Shown piece by piece: positions 7,879 to 16,752 of a stretch of 16,752 nt of DNA. Position 1 is the stretch's first letter, and each line of letters starts with the position of its first letter. A program made the translations under genes and the position numbers. Source of the stretch: Reticulascus tulasneorum (lineage: Eukaryota > Ascomycota > Sordariomycetes > Glomerellales > Reticulascaceae); contig LSAX01000024.1 of the NCBI GenBank assembly GCA_001557505.1, positions 1-16,752 on the forward strand. The letters run 5' to 3'. The notes below the pieces were generated by a model, which did not search any database, was not told the origin of the DNA, and saw only the letters and a program-made list of their open reading frames with translations.

Positions 7879-8026
7879 AACTCACCTTATAGTCGTTGAA
7901 CGATTTTATCTCATATTTTATGCTAAGATAAATTTCGCTTCAAATTTACTTATATAAGTAATTCTTGAAATTAACCCAATATGTTATCAATAATTAAAAA
8001 TTATTGAAGGACAAACATCCCTAGCG
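7589..8026 (-). other. Group I intron at rnl L2449, 5' portion (right copy, truncated)
   Basis: Mirror copy of 7079-7587. The exon-intron junction lies at 8027/8026, the R box reads on the minus strand near 7898-7909, and rps3 starts at 7878. The 3' half of the intron is missing here too. Confidence 0.82.
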
Positions 8027-10500
8027 TAGCTTTTCCAATAATCCAAGATCTTTCCTTTTTGCATCTTGTGATCCTATGCCCTGCTTACGCAACTGTAAGA
8101 TTTGTTGTTAATCAAACAGTAAGGCAAGATTTAGCCGTTGAGCTTTTTAAGTATTATACATAATTATTACGATGTAATAAATATAAAATATTAGAAAAAA
8201 AATTCATAATATTTTCTCTCTACTTCTAATTTCTTTTTAGATAAAATCTTACTAACTTCGATACATAACCCACGCGATAATAAAAAAATTACGGTGGGTA
8301 TGCACAATTGTATAAGATAAAATAAAGTAAAACTACATAAAATCACAAACATCTATATAATTCAATCCTTACAACATGTAATTAAACATAATTATAATTC
8401 AATCCTCATAACATCTAATTTTTTAGACACACCCATTTACTCTTTATGGGGTCTGTGCCCCACATAAACTGTCTCCTAACAATAGTTCCTTCCCTAAGGC
8501 TACTTATATTAAATAAGTTAAACTAGGTTAACTCTTACTTCAAAAGAAATAAGGATAAATTCTGAAATATGGTAAAATAATAAAGGATTTTCATTTTTAT
8601 TTTATCAATATTACCTTATAATCTAAAATCTTTTTAGCCATACTTTATAATTAGTAACAGTAAAGCTGCATAGGGTCTTCTCGTCTAACTAGAGGTAAAC
8701 TGTATCTGCACAGCTATTCCAATTTCACTGAGTCAATCATAGAGACAGCTGTTGTATCGTTACATCATTCATGCAAGACCGCATTTAACGGCCAAGGCAT
8801 TTCGCTACCTTAGGACCCTCACGTTAAGGCCGCCATTAACCGGGGTTCCGTCAAAACCCAAATTTTTTTACCCAATTTGATTTCTCTGTTAACCAGCCGG
8901 GATCGGGCAGACATCACACTCAATACTTAGATTTTTCATCTTTTAGCGAAGTGCTGTGTTTAATTAAACAGTCGTACACATTATTTTATGCTTCTTCCTT
9001 TTTACTTGATATTAATCAAGATTAATGAGCTCTCCTTATCCCGAAGTTACCGGTAGTCAATTTGCCGGTTCCTTTATGATTGTTATCTCATTTACGCCTT
9101 CGTATTCTCTACTAACTTACTTGTTTCAGTTTCTAGGTACGGTTATTTTCTCATATTTTTTTACTCCACTCATCTATTGAGTTTATTGTGTTTCATATAA
9201 TATTATTTACTTTTTTTCCAGCACATTCTTCACTTAGAAATGTTGTCAATTAGTAAAAAAAGATTTACTCATCGTTCAAACCTTTAGATTTTAAACTTAG
9301 AGGCCGTTACTTAATTAGAGCCATAAGCTTTAGGCGGAGGATTTTTATTTCCTTCTTATTCGTTACTCATGTCACCATTCTCACTTGAATTCTTTGTTAT
9401 ATATTTCTTTAAAAAAGAAATATCTTAATTTAATTCAATGTTCTGCTACCCCATAAAATTACGATAATATATTTATATATAGTAAAATATGGACAAGGTG
9501 TCGGTATATAGTTTAGATCCGTTAAATTTTGATGCTTTTAAACCTTAACAAGCGCTCTGCTACGAGATCTTCAAATTATGACTGCTTCTAAGCCCATCTC
9601 CTTGTCGACTTTAATAAAAACCTTCTTAATTTCACTTAACTAATAATTTTGGAACCTTAACTCTTGTTCTGGGCTGTTTCCCTTTTGACATACAACCTTA
9701 TCATTCTATGTCCGATAATCCAAGATCCATCTTTGCCATTCCGAGTCTACATACTCACCGATAAAATCATCACGATCCCCCGATATGCACAAAATAAAAA
9801 TATAGTTTTATAATTACTTAAAAAATAACTTTAAAATTTTTATATCTTGCCTGAGATTAAATTCTGTACCTGCTAAGATGTTACTCAGATTGCCTACTGT
9901 TATAGGTTTCGCAGAAAACCAGCTATCCTAGTCAGTGTTGTCTTTCACTTACCTACCACGATTCTTCGGATATCTTTGCTACGATATACCGTTCGGACTT
10001 TTATAATCCTGATCATGGTAAAATCACCAGGCTTCGGGTCTAACTTTAGACACTTTTCATTATTTTAATGATTGGTTTATCTTACGCTTATACTCGCATC
10101 TAATGTTAACTAGGTGACCCATTATGCAAAAGGTACGTTCTTACTTACTAATTTAGCTTGAACTGCTTATAAAATTACTATTTCAAATCAAATTCCCTCA
10201 CGGTACTCTGTTCACTATTGCTTATGTATTATATTTAGCCTTTGAGGAAGGTTCCCCATTAAATTCAAACAGTTTTTGACCATTTTACTTATTAAATTAT
10301 AGGCTGTTCTATTTTCACTCACGCTAATAATAGAATCTCTTTGATTTCTTTTCCTAAAGTTACTAAGATATTTCAATTCACTTCGTTAATTATTTGATTT
10401 CTCTTAGAGTATATATTTATGATTAAATTAAAATAAATAAATTTAATTACTCTTTAATACATAGCTTAGATATCCTTAATAATTTCTTTATATACTTATA
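8027..10500 (-). rRNA. rnl: Large subunit rRNA, 5' exon to the L2449 site (right copy, 3' end missing)
   Basis: Reverse-complement copy of 4600-7078, ending at the same TAGGGAT junction. It differs by scattered indels, for example GGG versus GG opposite 6237-6240, GTAACTTC preceded by GG versus G opposite 6044, AAC extra bases opposite 5702, and one G fewer opposite 6842. These fall in parts that are conserved or homopolymeric, as expected of read errors. As on the left, the peptidyl-transferase region beyond L2449 and domain VI are absent, so neither copy could by itself make a working rRNA. Confidence 0.95.
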
Positions 10501-10671
10501 TATAAATATATATATATATATATTCTATATCCGTTACATTTCTATTAAATCTAGGTATTATATATTCCTTTAAAAACATAAGATTTTTTTTCTTTTTATT
10601 ATTTAAATTTTTATATAAATTTCCTATTTATAGTCTCAGGTTACATAAATTTACATTCATATTACTTTATT

Positions 10672-10744
10672 TCAGATTATTCAGATTTGAACTGAACTAT
10701 TCTCCTACCCAAAAGGAGTTCCTAACCATCCCGGACCTAATCTG
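10672..10744 (-). tRNA. trnP: tRNA-Pro(UGG), right copy
   Basis: Reverse-complement copy of 4357-4428 with the same UGG anticodon. One base longer than the left copy: the D-arm region reads CCGGGATGG here versus CCGGATGG on the left. Confidence 0.92.
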
Positions 10745-10947
10745 TGTCTATACTAATTTGATTTATAATTACTAAAATAGTATTTATTTTTATATAGCTT
10801 ACCTGATTTATTAGAATTTTCTTTATAAATTTTAGGTTTATCATTATAAGCATTAGAGTAAGATACAATAGGAATGATTTTTTTATTACTCTTTATCCTA
10901 TATTTTTAATTAATATTTGTTTAAAAAGAAGCAAGATCTTCTAAATA

Positions 10948-11031
10948 CAGAGAATGCAGGATTCGAACCCACGGTGATTTTCATCACAATTAGACTCAAG
11001 TTAACCCTTTAGACCACTCAGCCAATTCTCT
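10948..11031 (-). tRNA. trnS(uga): tRNA-Ser(UGA), right copy
   Basis: Reverse-complement copy of 4071-4155, one base shorter; the left copy reads AAAGCGG and this one AAAGGG in the D arm. Long variable arm and UGA anticodon are kept. Confidence 0.9.
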
Positions 11032-11320
11032 TTTTGACGAACTAAACGCCAAATGTATCCTTAATAAGGATACATTTTAACCTACTAAATCCTGGAACTT
11101 TAGGTTTATTTTTCATATAATAAATATTAAAAACCTTTTAAGCCACGCATAATTTTTTCTTATGTATAAGTAAGAAAAATAATAATTACCTTAATTTAAG
11201 GCAATTCTTTATATTCTAACTTAGATAAACCAGTTGTTGATATATTAACCTATTTTTTAATATACTTGTATTATTATTAATACTTCTATAAATTTTAATT
11301 CTTTATTAAATTAAAATTTA

Positions 11321-12717
11321 TTATCTTATTCCGGCATTTCATATTTCTTTCTAAGATGATGTTCATTAAGTAAATGTATTATTACAGATCCTTTATTTAT
11401 TGGAGTAAAAGGAGGGAGAAACTATTCTGTCTCTATTTTGCTAGCACCCTGTTTATAAAAGATTAGCCGGTTTTGATGACTTACTTGTGAGGGTTATAAA
11501 GTTCATATCTGAAACCTCAATCAGCCGGAACTTTTACAAAAAAATTCTCGTTGTTAGCTATTATCCTAACAGTATGAGGTAATTTTACATCTTCTATTAA
11601 CATATGAGATATATGTCTTGTTATACCATTTACAGTTCTTCACTACCTATTCAAGGTACAGGAGGAAAAATTGAATCATTATAAGCAATCATGTCTTCTA
11701 ATCTTTCAAAGAACCGGTAAACATATAAATTGATGTCAAAGAAGTCATATTCGCAGTACTAAATATAGTATGATATGGAATAAGGAAAGATACATGTGCA
11801 TTAGAATCTGTAGAAACAGCATATAAATCTTTTAATAAACCCGCCTCGTGTGCTCTAAAATGTGCACGAGCATTAGCAAAATACCCAAGAATTTCTCTAT
11901 CATTTGAAGTAAAAACTCCGGGATCAATATTACCTGTTCCATAAAAAAACCCAATAGGCATTTGATTAGTATTAGGGTATACTACATTAATCATGTTCAT
12001 TTGGAGGAGTAGTGGCTCTTCCGGGTTCTTGAAGATAATGAATATAAGGTGAATAATCATCTAAATGAGTCTTAAATATGTTTATAAAACCATCTTTAAA
12101 AAAATATTAAAGTTTTCTTCAAATAAATAAAGAAATATTGTAATATTTAAACAACAAGCCATACTATCAGCTAAATCCGGGAAAACTTGAGCTATTAGTG
12201 GAATAATATAAAGTTTATTAAAAAAACGAAGTAAAATTGCAATTATGTATATACACATATACATTTGTATAAATAATCATTTATTTGATCAAATTTTATC
12301 AAGATATTCTGTTATTATACCCATAAATAGTAAAAAAAAAATAAAATTTGAAATTACGTTTATTATTATTAATAATAGTAGAATATACAAATAATAAGGA
12401 AGGCTATTTAAAATTTCAATTGAATTTAAACATCAACCTATTAAATACATAATAAAAGATCATTTTAATAGCATAAGTAACTTCTTTTTTCAAGTTAAAG
12501 GTACTAATTTTTCTCCTTTAATACGTTTATCTAGTATATTTCTTCTTTCTTGAAAAAAGAAAATAGTAGAAATAATCATGACGATCAAAGTAACATGTTA
12601 ATTAAAGATATAGTTATGTCTTTATATTCGAAGAAACTGTGGGATATAATCAAAAAGTATATCAATGCCTAATTTTATAATGAAAGGATTAATTATTAGA
12701 AAAGTAGTTAATATCAT
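11321..12717 (-). CDS. Uncharacterised mitochondrial membrane protein, paralog B (right copy, frame broken by indels)
   Basis: Mirror copy of 2388-3783, from ATG 12715-12717 to TAA 11321-11323. In the N-terminal half this arm is the better one: four As near 12672, ten Ts near 12332, the extra GT near 12254 and AAAC near 12078 keep one frame from residue 1 to about 205. It is broken where the left arm is sound: one T too few near 12103, and losses near 11692, 11638 and 11332. Taking each stretch from the intact arm gives one continuous ~466-residue frame, so B is probably a functional gene in the source genome. Domain content is as described for the left copy. Confidence 0.85.
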
Positions 12718-12809
12718 ATATAAGTATTTATGTTTTGAAAAAAGTATAATTAAATTTATTTAACAATGAGCCAAGCGTTAAGTATATATTATTATATTGG
12801 TATATACTT

Positions 12810-12881
12810 TAATTCTTCCAAGAATCGAACTTGGATATCATTCTTATCAAAAATGCACTTTAACCATTAAGTCAAAAAATT
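12810..12881 (-). tRNA. trnI: tRNA-Ile(GAU), right copy
   Basis: Reverse-complement copy of 2224-2296 with six rather than seven bases in the T run, which restores normal spacing between acceptor and D stem. Confidence 0.93.
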
Positions 12882-12905
12882 TAAATTATTGAAATATATA
12901 CAAAA

Positions 12906-12976
12906 GGCCTTTAAGATGAATCGAACATCTATCATAATATTAACAGTATTAGGCTCTACCATTGAGCTATAAAAGC
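12906..12976 (-). tRNA. trnN: tRNA-Asn(GUU), right copy
   Basis: Reverse-complement copy of 2129-2199, same anticodon; it differs at the discriminator base. Confidence 0.93.
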
Positions 12977-13005
12977 TTATATAAAATCAACTAAAAACTT
13001 ATAGA

Positions 13006-13078
13006 CAAGAGTACTCAGACTTGAACTAAGAATTTGGAGGTTGAAGCTCCATGCTATTACCAATTAAACTACACTCTT
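13006..13078 (-). tRNA. trnW: tRNA-Trp(UCA), right copy
   Basis: Reverse-complement copy of 2027-2099, identical in the cloverleaf, anticodon UCA. Confidence 0.95.
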
Positions 13079-13161
13079 TTTTTTTAATAATTTCATTATA
13101 TATTATATTATCCAAATTTAATTATGAAGTATATGAATTTTATAAACAATATAAATTAAAA

Positions 13162-13232
13162 TAAGAGATAAGTGATTTGAACACTTAGCCTACTGTGTGT
13201 AAAACAGTCACTCTACCATGAGTTAATCTCTC
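13162..13232 (-). tRNA. trnV: tRNA-Val(UAC), right copy
   Basis: Reverse-complement copy of 1873-1944 with one A fewer in the D loop (CATGG instead of CAATGG). The left copy has the standard form. Confidence 0.93.
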
Positions 13233-13287
13233 TAATTTAACCTCCCAAATAACTACCACTGGAAATATAAATTTAAATTTAATAGAA

Positions 13288-13359
13288 TACAATCAGTCGG
13301 GCTCGGACCGACAATTATCCGGTGGAAACGGATGAGCTTACCAATTAACTTATGATTGC
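13288..13359 (-). tRNA. trnG: tRNA-Gly(UCC), right copy
   Basis: Reverse-complement copy of 1747-1817. It has the normal D loop AATTGGTA, one G more than the left copy, so this is probably the correct form. Confidence 0.94.
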
Positions 13360-13504
13360 TATTATTACTTTTAATAAAAAACTTCATAATTGAAATTATC
13401 AACTCCGTCACTAATACGTCTACAACATTTATTATATACCGTATTAAACAAAAGCCAAATTAACTCTATATTATATGAATTATTTTTTAAGTAAAAAATA
13501 TTCA

Positions 13505-14806
13505 TTATCTAAACCTATGCATCTCATATTTATGTCTAAGATTTTCCGTATGAACCATGTAGGCTATATTATTTCCTTCATTTTTGCAGCTATGCTGGGG
13601 CAACTAAATTTAATCGTATATAATCCTCACCACGTTTAAAGAAAATAGTATTTAATCTATGAAGACGACTATTTGGATTATAAAGTTCATACCGTACTGG
13701 ATGAGTCCCTCTTTTATCACATAAAAATTAGTATTATTTTCCACTATAGTACTAGTTTGCACCATCTTTATATCCGCTACATGAATAAAAGATTTATACA
13801 TCTCTTCATTAAGCCTTTCTCTTACGCTACCTCCTACTCAGGGTATACCTGGATTACAGTCCCGATTATGATTAATCATTTCTTCTTTTGTATTAAATGT
13901 ACCACTTACAGAATAAACGCTCAGTTCAGGTCCATCATTTAGATATATATCTTTATAAGGGATTACCTTATATGAGTTAACATGTGGGTTTTTTGTAAAA
14001 GCATATAATTGTTCTCATTGACTACGCATACTATGTTGTTGACTAGAAATAAAAATGAAAGTACCTTGGCATCCGCTACAGTGATAAATAGATCTTTAAT
14101 AGCTTCTGCTCCCTCTAACCCTTCTGGGGGGTAATGAATAGAAAGGTTTACTCCACTTAGTTATTAACTCCCTAACGCTTAATACTTCATCCGCGGAACA
14201 AAAAGCAACGCAGTCATCTATTCCTCATCCAGGAGGAGATACAGGTTTAGTTCCTGATTTAAGATAAAAAATATCATATAAAGATAAATGCATTACTCCA
14301 AATAAATAGACGAATAAGGTAGTATCTAAACAAAATTTCATATTGTTAGCTAAATCCGGAAATTTTAGTCCTATTAAGGGATTAAAATTAATTTATTTAA
14401 AAAACGAACCATAAAACCTATTGTATAACTATACATTAATATTTTAATAAAAATTCGTTTATTAGACCATAGCCTAATAAAAGCATTTTTTATTTTTAAT
14501 AAGATATTAGCAAAATATAATTTAGGTTTGCGGCTAAAATTAAGATTAATTTATTCCACAATTTAATAAGAGATAATAAGATCAAGGGAAAAACTAAAAA
14601 AATAGTCCATACAATTTAGAGATCAGCCTAATAAATACATATTTATTGATCATTTTAATAAGATAAAAATTTTTTCTCCTAAAGATAAACATATATCTTC
14701 TTGATTTTTAGTTTCTATAGAAATAGAGTGCTCTGCTCTATGTTTTTTTTCTAAAATAGAGAAGAGAATAGAAAAAAAAATTTTTAATAAAAGAATTACA
14801 ATACAT
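13505..14806 (-). CDS. Uncharacterised mitochondrial membrane protein, paralog A (right copy, frame broken by indels)
   Basis: Mirror copy of 300-1600, from ATG 14804-14806 to TAA 13505-13507. It is sound where the left copy is broken (CCC near 13988, CCC near 13962, the AAATTG stretch near 14562, and TAATAGG near 14376). It is broken elsewhere: two bases short near 14550, one C short near 14385, and one G short in the codons opposite 1501-1505. Combining the arms gives one ~434-residue frame. The protein is unrecognised; motifs are given for the left copy. Confidence 0.82.
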
Positions 14807-14929
14807 ATGTATCCAATATATTCTATATTTTTAATATATTCTATATATCCAATATATTCTATATTTCTTAACGAAAAAGCTTCAAATCCTAAAGGTAGAG
14901 CTATTATACTAATTGACTTTATAGTTAGA

Positions 14930-15628
14930 CTAGTGCTGAAAGCGGGGAAAGCTCTGTTTGATCGTGATAACTATAGCACAACCATAGCAAGTAGAAGAAT
15001 AAAAACTAGTTATTATCAATCATAAACTATAACTAGTGTATAATATATTTCCTATACTTGTAATATGACTTGTTTCTAATAAATTACCATCTCAAACAGA
15101 GCTTGTAACAAAATATAAATCGTTGTTTAGATATGAATCTAGATATTTATTTAAATCTAACTGATTTAATTTTAGCAGTATTATAAAATATGTTATTTCA
15201 AGAATTATTATAATTATTAAGTATTGCTATTTCATATGGTAATACTTGAAAAATAGAGTAATTAAAATAAATTGTTATAAATAGAGCTAAAGCTATACTA
15301 TTTTTAGTATTAGTTTGCAATTCACTTATCCTAATATTAATTAACATTAAAATAAATAAGAATAATATAGAAACTGCTCCTATATAAACTATTAAGTAAG
15401 AGAAACCTATAAAATTTAAGCCTAATAAAATTAAATATGAAGACATACCCCAAATAATGCTATTAAAAATAATACGGATACTATAGGATTTTTACTAATA
15501 ATAATAAAAATCCCGCAAAATATTACAAATAGAGATATAATATCTAATATTCCAGGTTTAAACCCAGTAGTATAAAATTCATCTGTGATAAATAAATTTG
15601 CCATGCCAAAAATAAGCATTTTAAACAT
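14930..15628 (-). CDS. nad6: NADH dehydrogenase subunit 6, nearly complete with frame breaks
   Basis: ND6 is a core membrane subunit of complex I. From ATG 15626-15628 (or the in-frame MANLF start at 15602-15604) the reading gives GILDIISLF, the typical SKNPIVSVLFLIALF box, then, after a one-frame shift near 15440, SYLILLGLNFIGFSYLIVYI, GAVSILFLFILMLINIRISE, a variable loop, a second shift near 15160, and the final helix LWLIITSF/LLLAMVGAIVIT, ending TAG at 14930-14932. The copy also lacks one G near 14980 that the left copy has. Length (~233 codons) and helix order fit fungal ND6. The breaks fall at homopolymers and the protein is otherwise well conserved, so read error is likelier than loss of function. 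The gene crosses the apparent repeat border at 15105 without disturbance. Confidence 0.95.
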
Positions 15629-15696
15629 TCCCTTTTAGGTGAGAGGAACCTCTTGTTGTTGTTGTTTATATATATATATCGTGAGTTGCCTTTATC

Positions 15697-15779
15697 CGGA
15701 AAGAAGGTGATTTGAACACCCAAATCTTAAAAAGATAATCGTTTAGCAGACGATTTGCCTTACCCATAGCTATCTTTCC
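15697..15779 (-). tRNA. trnS(gcu): tRNA-Ser(GCU)
   Basis: Minus-strand class II tRNA: acceptor GGAAAGA/TCTTTCC, anticodon stem ATCGT/ACGAT around loop CTGCTAA (anticodon GCU), long variable arm, T loop TTCAAAT. It precedes nad6 by about 70 bases on the same strand. Single copy in the window. Confidence 0.94.
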
Positions 15780-15784
15780 AGCAG

Positions 15785-15856
15785 CGAATCAGAACGGGAT
15801 CGAACCGATATCTTTTTCGTGACAAGAAAAATCTTTACCAATTAAGTTACTAATTC
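15785..15856 (-). tRNA. trnD: tRNA-Asp(GUC)
   Basis: Minus strand: acceptor GAATTAG/CTGATTC, anticodon stem TTTTC/GAAAA around loop TTGTCAC (anticodon GUC), T loop TTCGATC. Only five bases separate it from tRNA-Ser(GCU). Confidence 0.94.
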
Positions 15857-15929
15857 TATTTACATTCAAATAATATATATATATACAAGTATTAAATCTT
15901 TCTTATATTATGAAAATAGTTGTATTTTC

Positions 15930-16001
15930 ATAGATCTACCGGAGTCGAACCAATATTGCGATGATTAAAAGTCATATGTATTACCATTATACAAAGATCC
16001 C
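15930..16001 (-). tRNA. trnK: tRNA-Lys(UUU)
   Basis: Minus strand: acceptor GGGATCT/AGATCTA (first pair mismatched), D stem GTAT/ATAC, anticodon loop CTTTTAA (anticodon UUU), T stem ATTGG/CCGGT. It is the first tRNA of the Lys-Asp-Ser run that follows paralog C. Confidence 0.9.
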
Positions 16002-16034
16002 TTTAGATTTAATTATTATTATGCTTATATTTTT

Positions 16035-16752
16035 TTAACGAAATTTATCTAACTTATATAAATTTATAAGATTTTCCTTATTAATAATACTCAAAATCTT
16101 ATTACCCTGACTTTTCCCTCTAATGTAAGGAGTAATAAGATTAGGCATTTCTATATATTTACCGTCTCTTTTAAAATAAAGAACTTTTTCCCTTTGTTGG
16201 TGTACATTAGGGTCATATAAATGATATGTTCAACTCTCGGGAGATGAAACAATCTTTATATAAAAACAATTATTATTATTTACTACCTCTTCACTACGAA
16301 TCATATCTAGATCATTAGCAGGAGTATAAGATGTATATCAAGATAATGCTTCTTTTCTTTCGACTCCTCCAACTCATGCCTCATTTGGATGAAATTCGGC
16401 ATTATATGCTAGCATTCCTCTTTAGTTTAAAAGTACCAATTAACTTAAAGACTCTTAATTTCACATCATCATGCATAAATACGCCTGAATACGGGACAGC
16501 GAAATGTATAGGAGTATTATTATATTTTCCAAAAACATATAAATCTTTTCATCTCTCAGCCAGCATAGTGTGCTCCTGAGAATGAAGCAAAAAAGAAAGT
16601 ACCTTAGCCTCGTTTTTAGCCAAATGTAAACGCTTAATAGGTTCTACACTAGTATAAAAATAAGGAGGAATTCCCCCAACCTGCGCTGTTCAATCATGTA
16701 AAAATTTATCAACGGGGAATCTTTCTACTTCACCTTCTTCCCCAGGTGAAGG
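16035..16752 (-). CDS. Uncharacterised mitochondrial protein, paralog C (C-terminal part, cut by window edge, one frame break)
   Basis: Third member of the family of 300-1600 and 2388-3783, seen only as its soluble C-terminal ~240 residues; the N-terminal membrane part lies beyond the window. On the minus strand the reading gives AKVLSFLLHSQEHTM, WKDLYVFGK, then a frame shift near 16415, AYNAEFHPNEAWVGG, FYIKIVSSPESWTYHLYDPN, VLYFKRDGKY, and ends KLDKFR before TAA 16035-16037. These line up with A (AKVLSFLFSSQQHSM, PWVGG, YELYNP, IFFKRG, HRFR). Trp codons are UGA. The shift lies in a short A/G run where two missing As would restore a KEEM-like sequence matching A (NTKEEM), so read error is likely. 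It is clearly diverged from A and B, so it is a separate gene and not part of the inverted repeat. Confidence 0.83.

Larger units (their letters stand above)
7589..15105 (-). repeat. Right arm of the ~7.5 kb inverted repeat (palindrome)
   Basis: This is the reverse complement of 1-7587. It is about 70 bases shorter than the left arm. Nearly all of the shortfall lies in the first ~140 bases after the turn (7589-7726), where about 83 bases present on the left are missing. On its outer side it continues without a break into the rest of nad6, which is intact coding sequence across 15105. So 15105 is only where the left copy stops being visible, not a recognisable repeat border. Confidence 0.97.

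Noticed and set aside
11698..12264. Two separate small minus-strand genes
   Set aside because: They are pieces of paralog B in the right arm split by one-base indels, not independent genes.
1..15105. Chloroplast-type or oomycete-type large inverted repeat
   Set aside because: There is no single-copy spacer between the arms, UGA is Trp (oomycete mitochondria use the standard code), and the rps3-in-rnl intron is a fungal feature.
16331..16579. Plus-strand open frame of 82 codons
   Set aside because: It is antisense to paralog C, whose minus-strand reading carries the family motifs.

Overview
The window is fungal mitochondrial DNA, most likely from a filamentous ascomycete (Pezizomycotina). 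Reasons: it is very AT-rich; UGA is read as Trp in every protein gene and a tRNA-Trp with a UCA anticodon is present; the tRNA order upstream of the large rRNA gene (Lys, Asp, Ser-GCU, then Gly, Val, Trp, Asn, Ile, Ser-UGA, Pro, rnl) resembles the K-G-D-S-W-I-S-P block known from that group; and rnl is interrupted after TAGGGAT, at the L2449 (omega) site, by a group I intron carrying rps3, as is typical there.

Layout. Positions 1-7587 and 7589-15105 are inverted copies of the same segment, meeting at about 7588 with almost no spacer. Read towards the centre, each arm holds: the end of nad6; an uncharacterised membrane-protein ORF (paralog A); tRNAs Gly, Val, Trp, Asn and Ile; a second member of the same family (paralog B); tRNA-Ser(UGA); tRNA-Pro; rnl from its 5' end to the L2449 site; and the 5' part of the group I intron with the start of rps3, where the sequence folds back. 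To the right of 15105, only one copy is seen of the rest of nad6, tRNAs Ser(GCU), Asp and Lys, and a third family member (paralog C), which runs off the window. Everything on the outer right and in the right arm is on the minus strand, so the underlying unit reads C, Lys, Asp, Ser, nad6, A, five tRNAs, B, Ser, Pro, rnl, rps3.

Two points matter most. First, A, B and C are a family of mitochondrial proteins (about 434 and 466 residues for A and B) with several N-terminal membrane segments and a conserved soluble C-terminal region. I do not recognise it, and it is the best candidate here for something undescribed. Second, the palindrome looks like a fold-back read or assembly artefact more than a natural inverted repeat: it has no spacer, neither arm holds a complete rnl or rps3, the left arm stops at the window edge, and the right arm loses about 80 bases within some 220 bases of the turn. 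Small indels differ between arms and often break a reading frame in one arm while the other arm is intact at that spot, so most 'frameshifts' here are probably base-calling errors.
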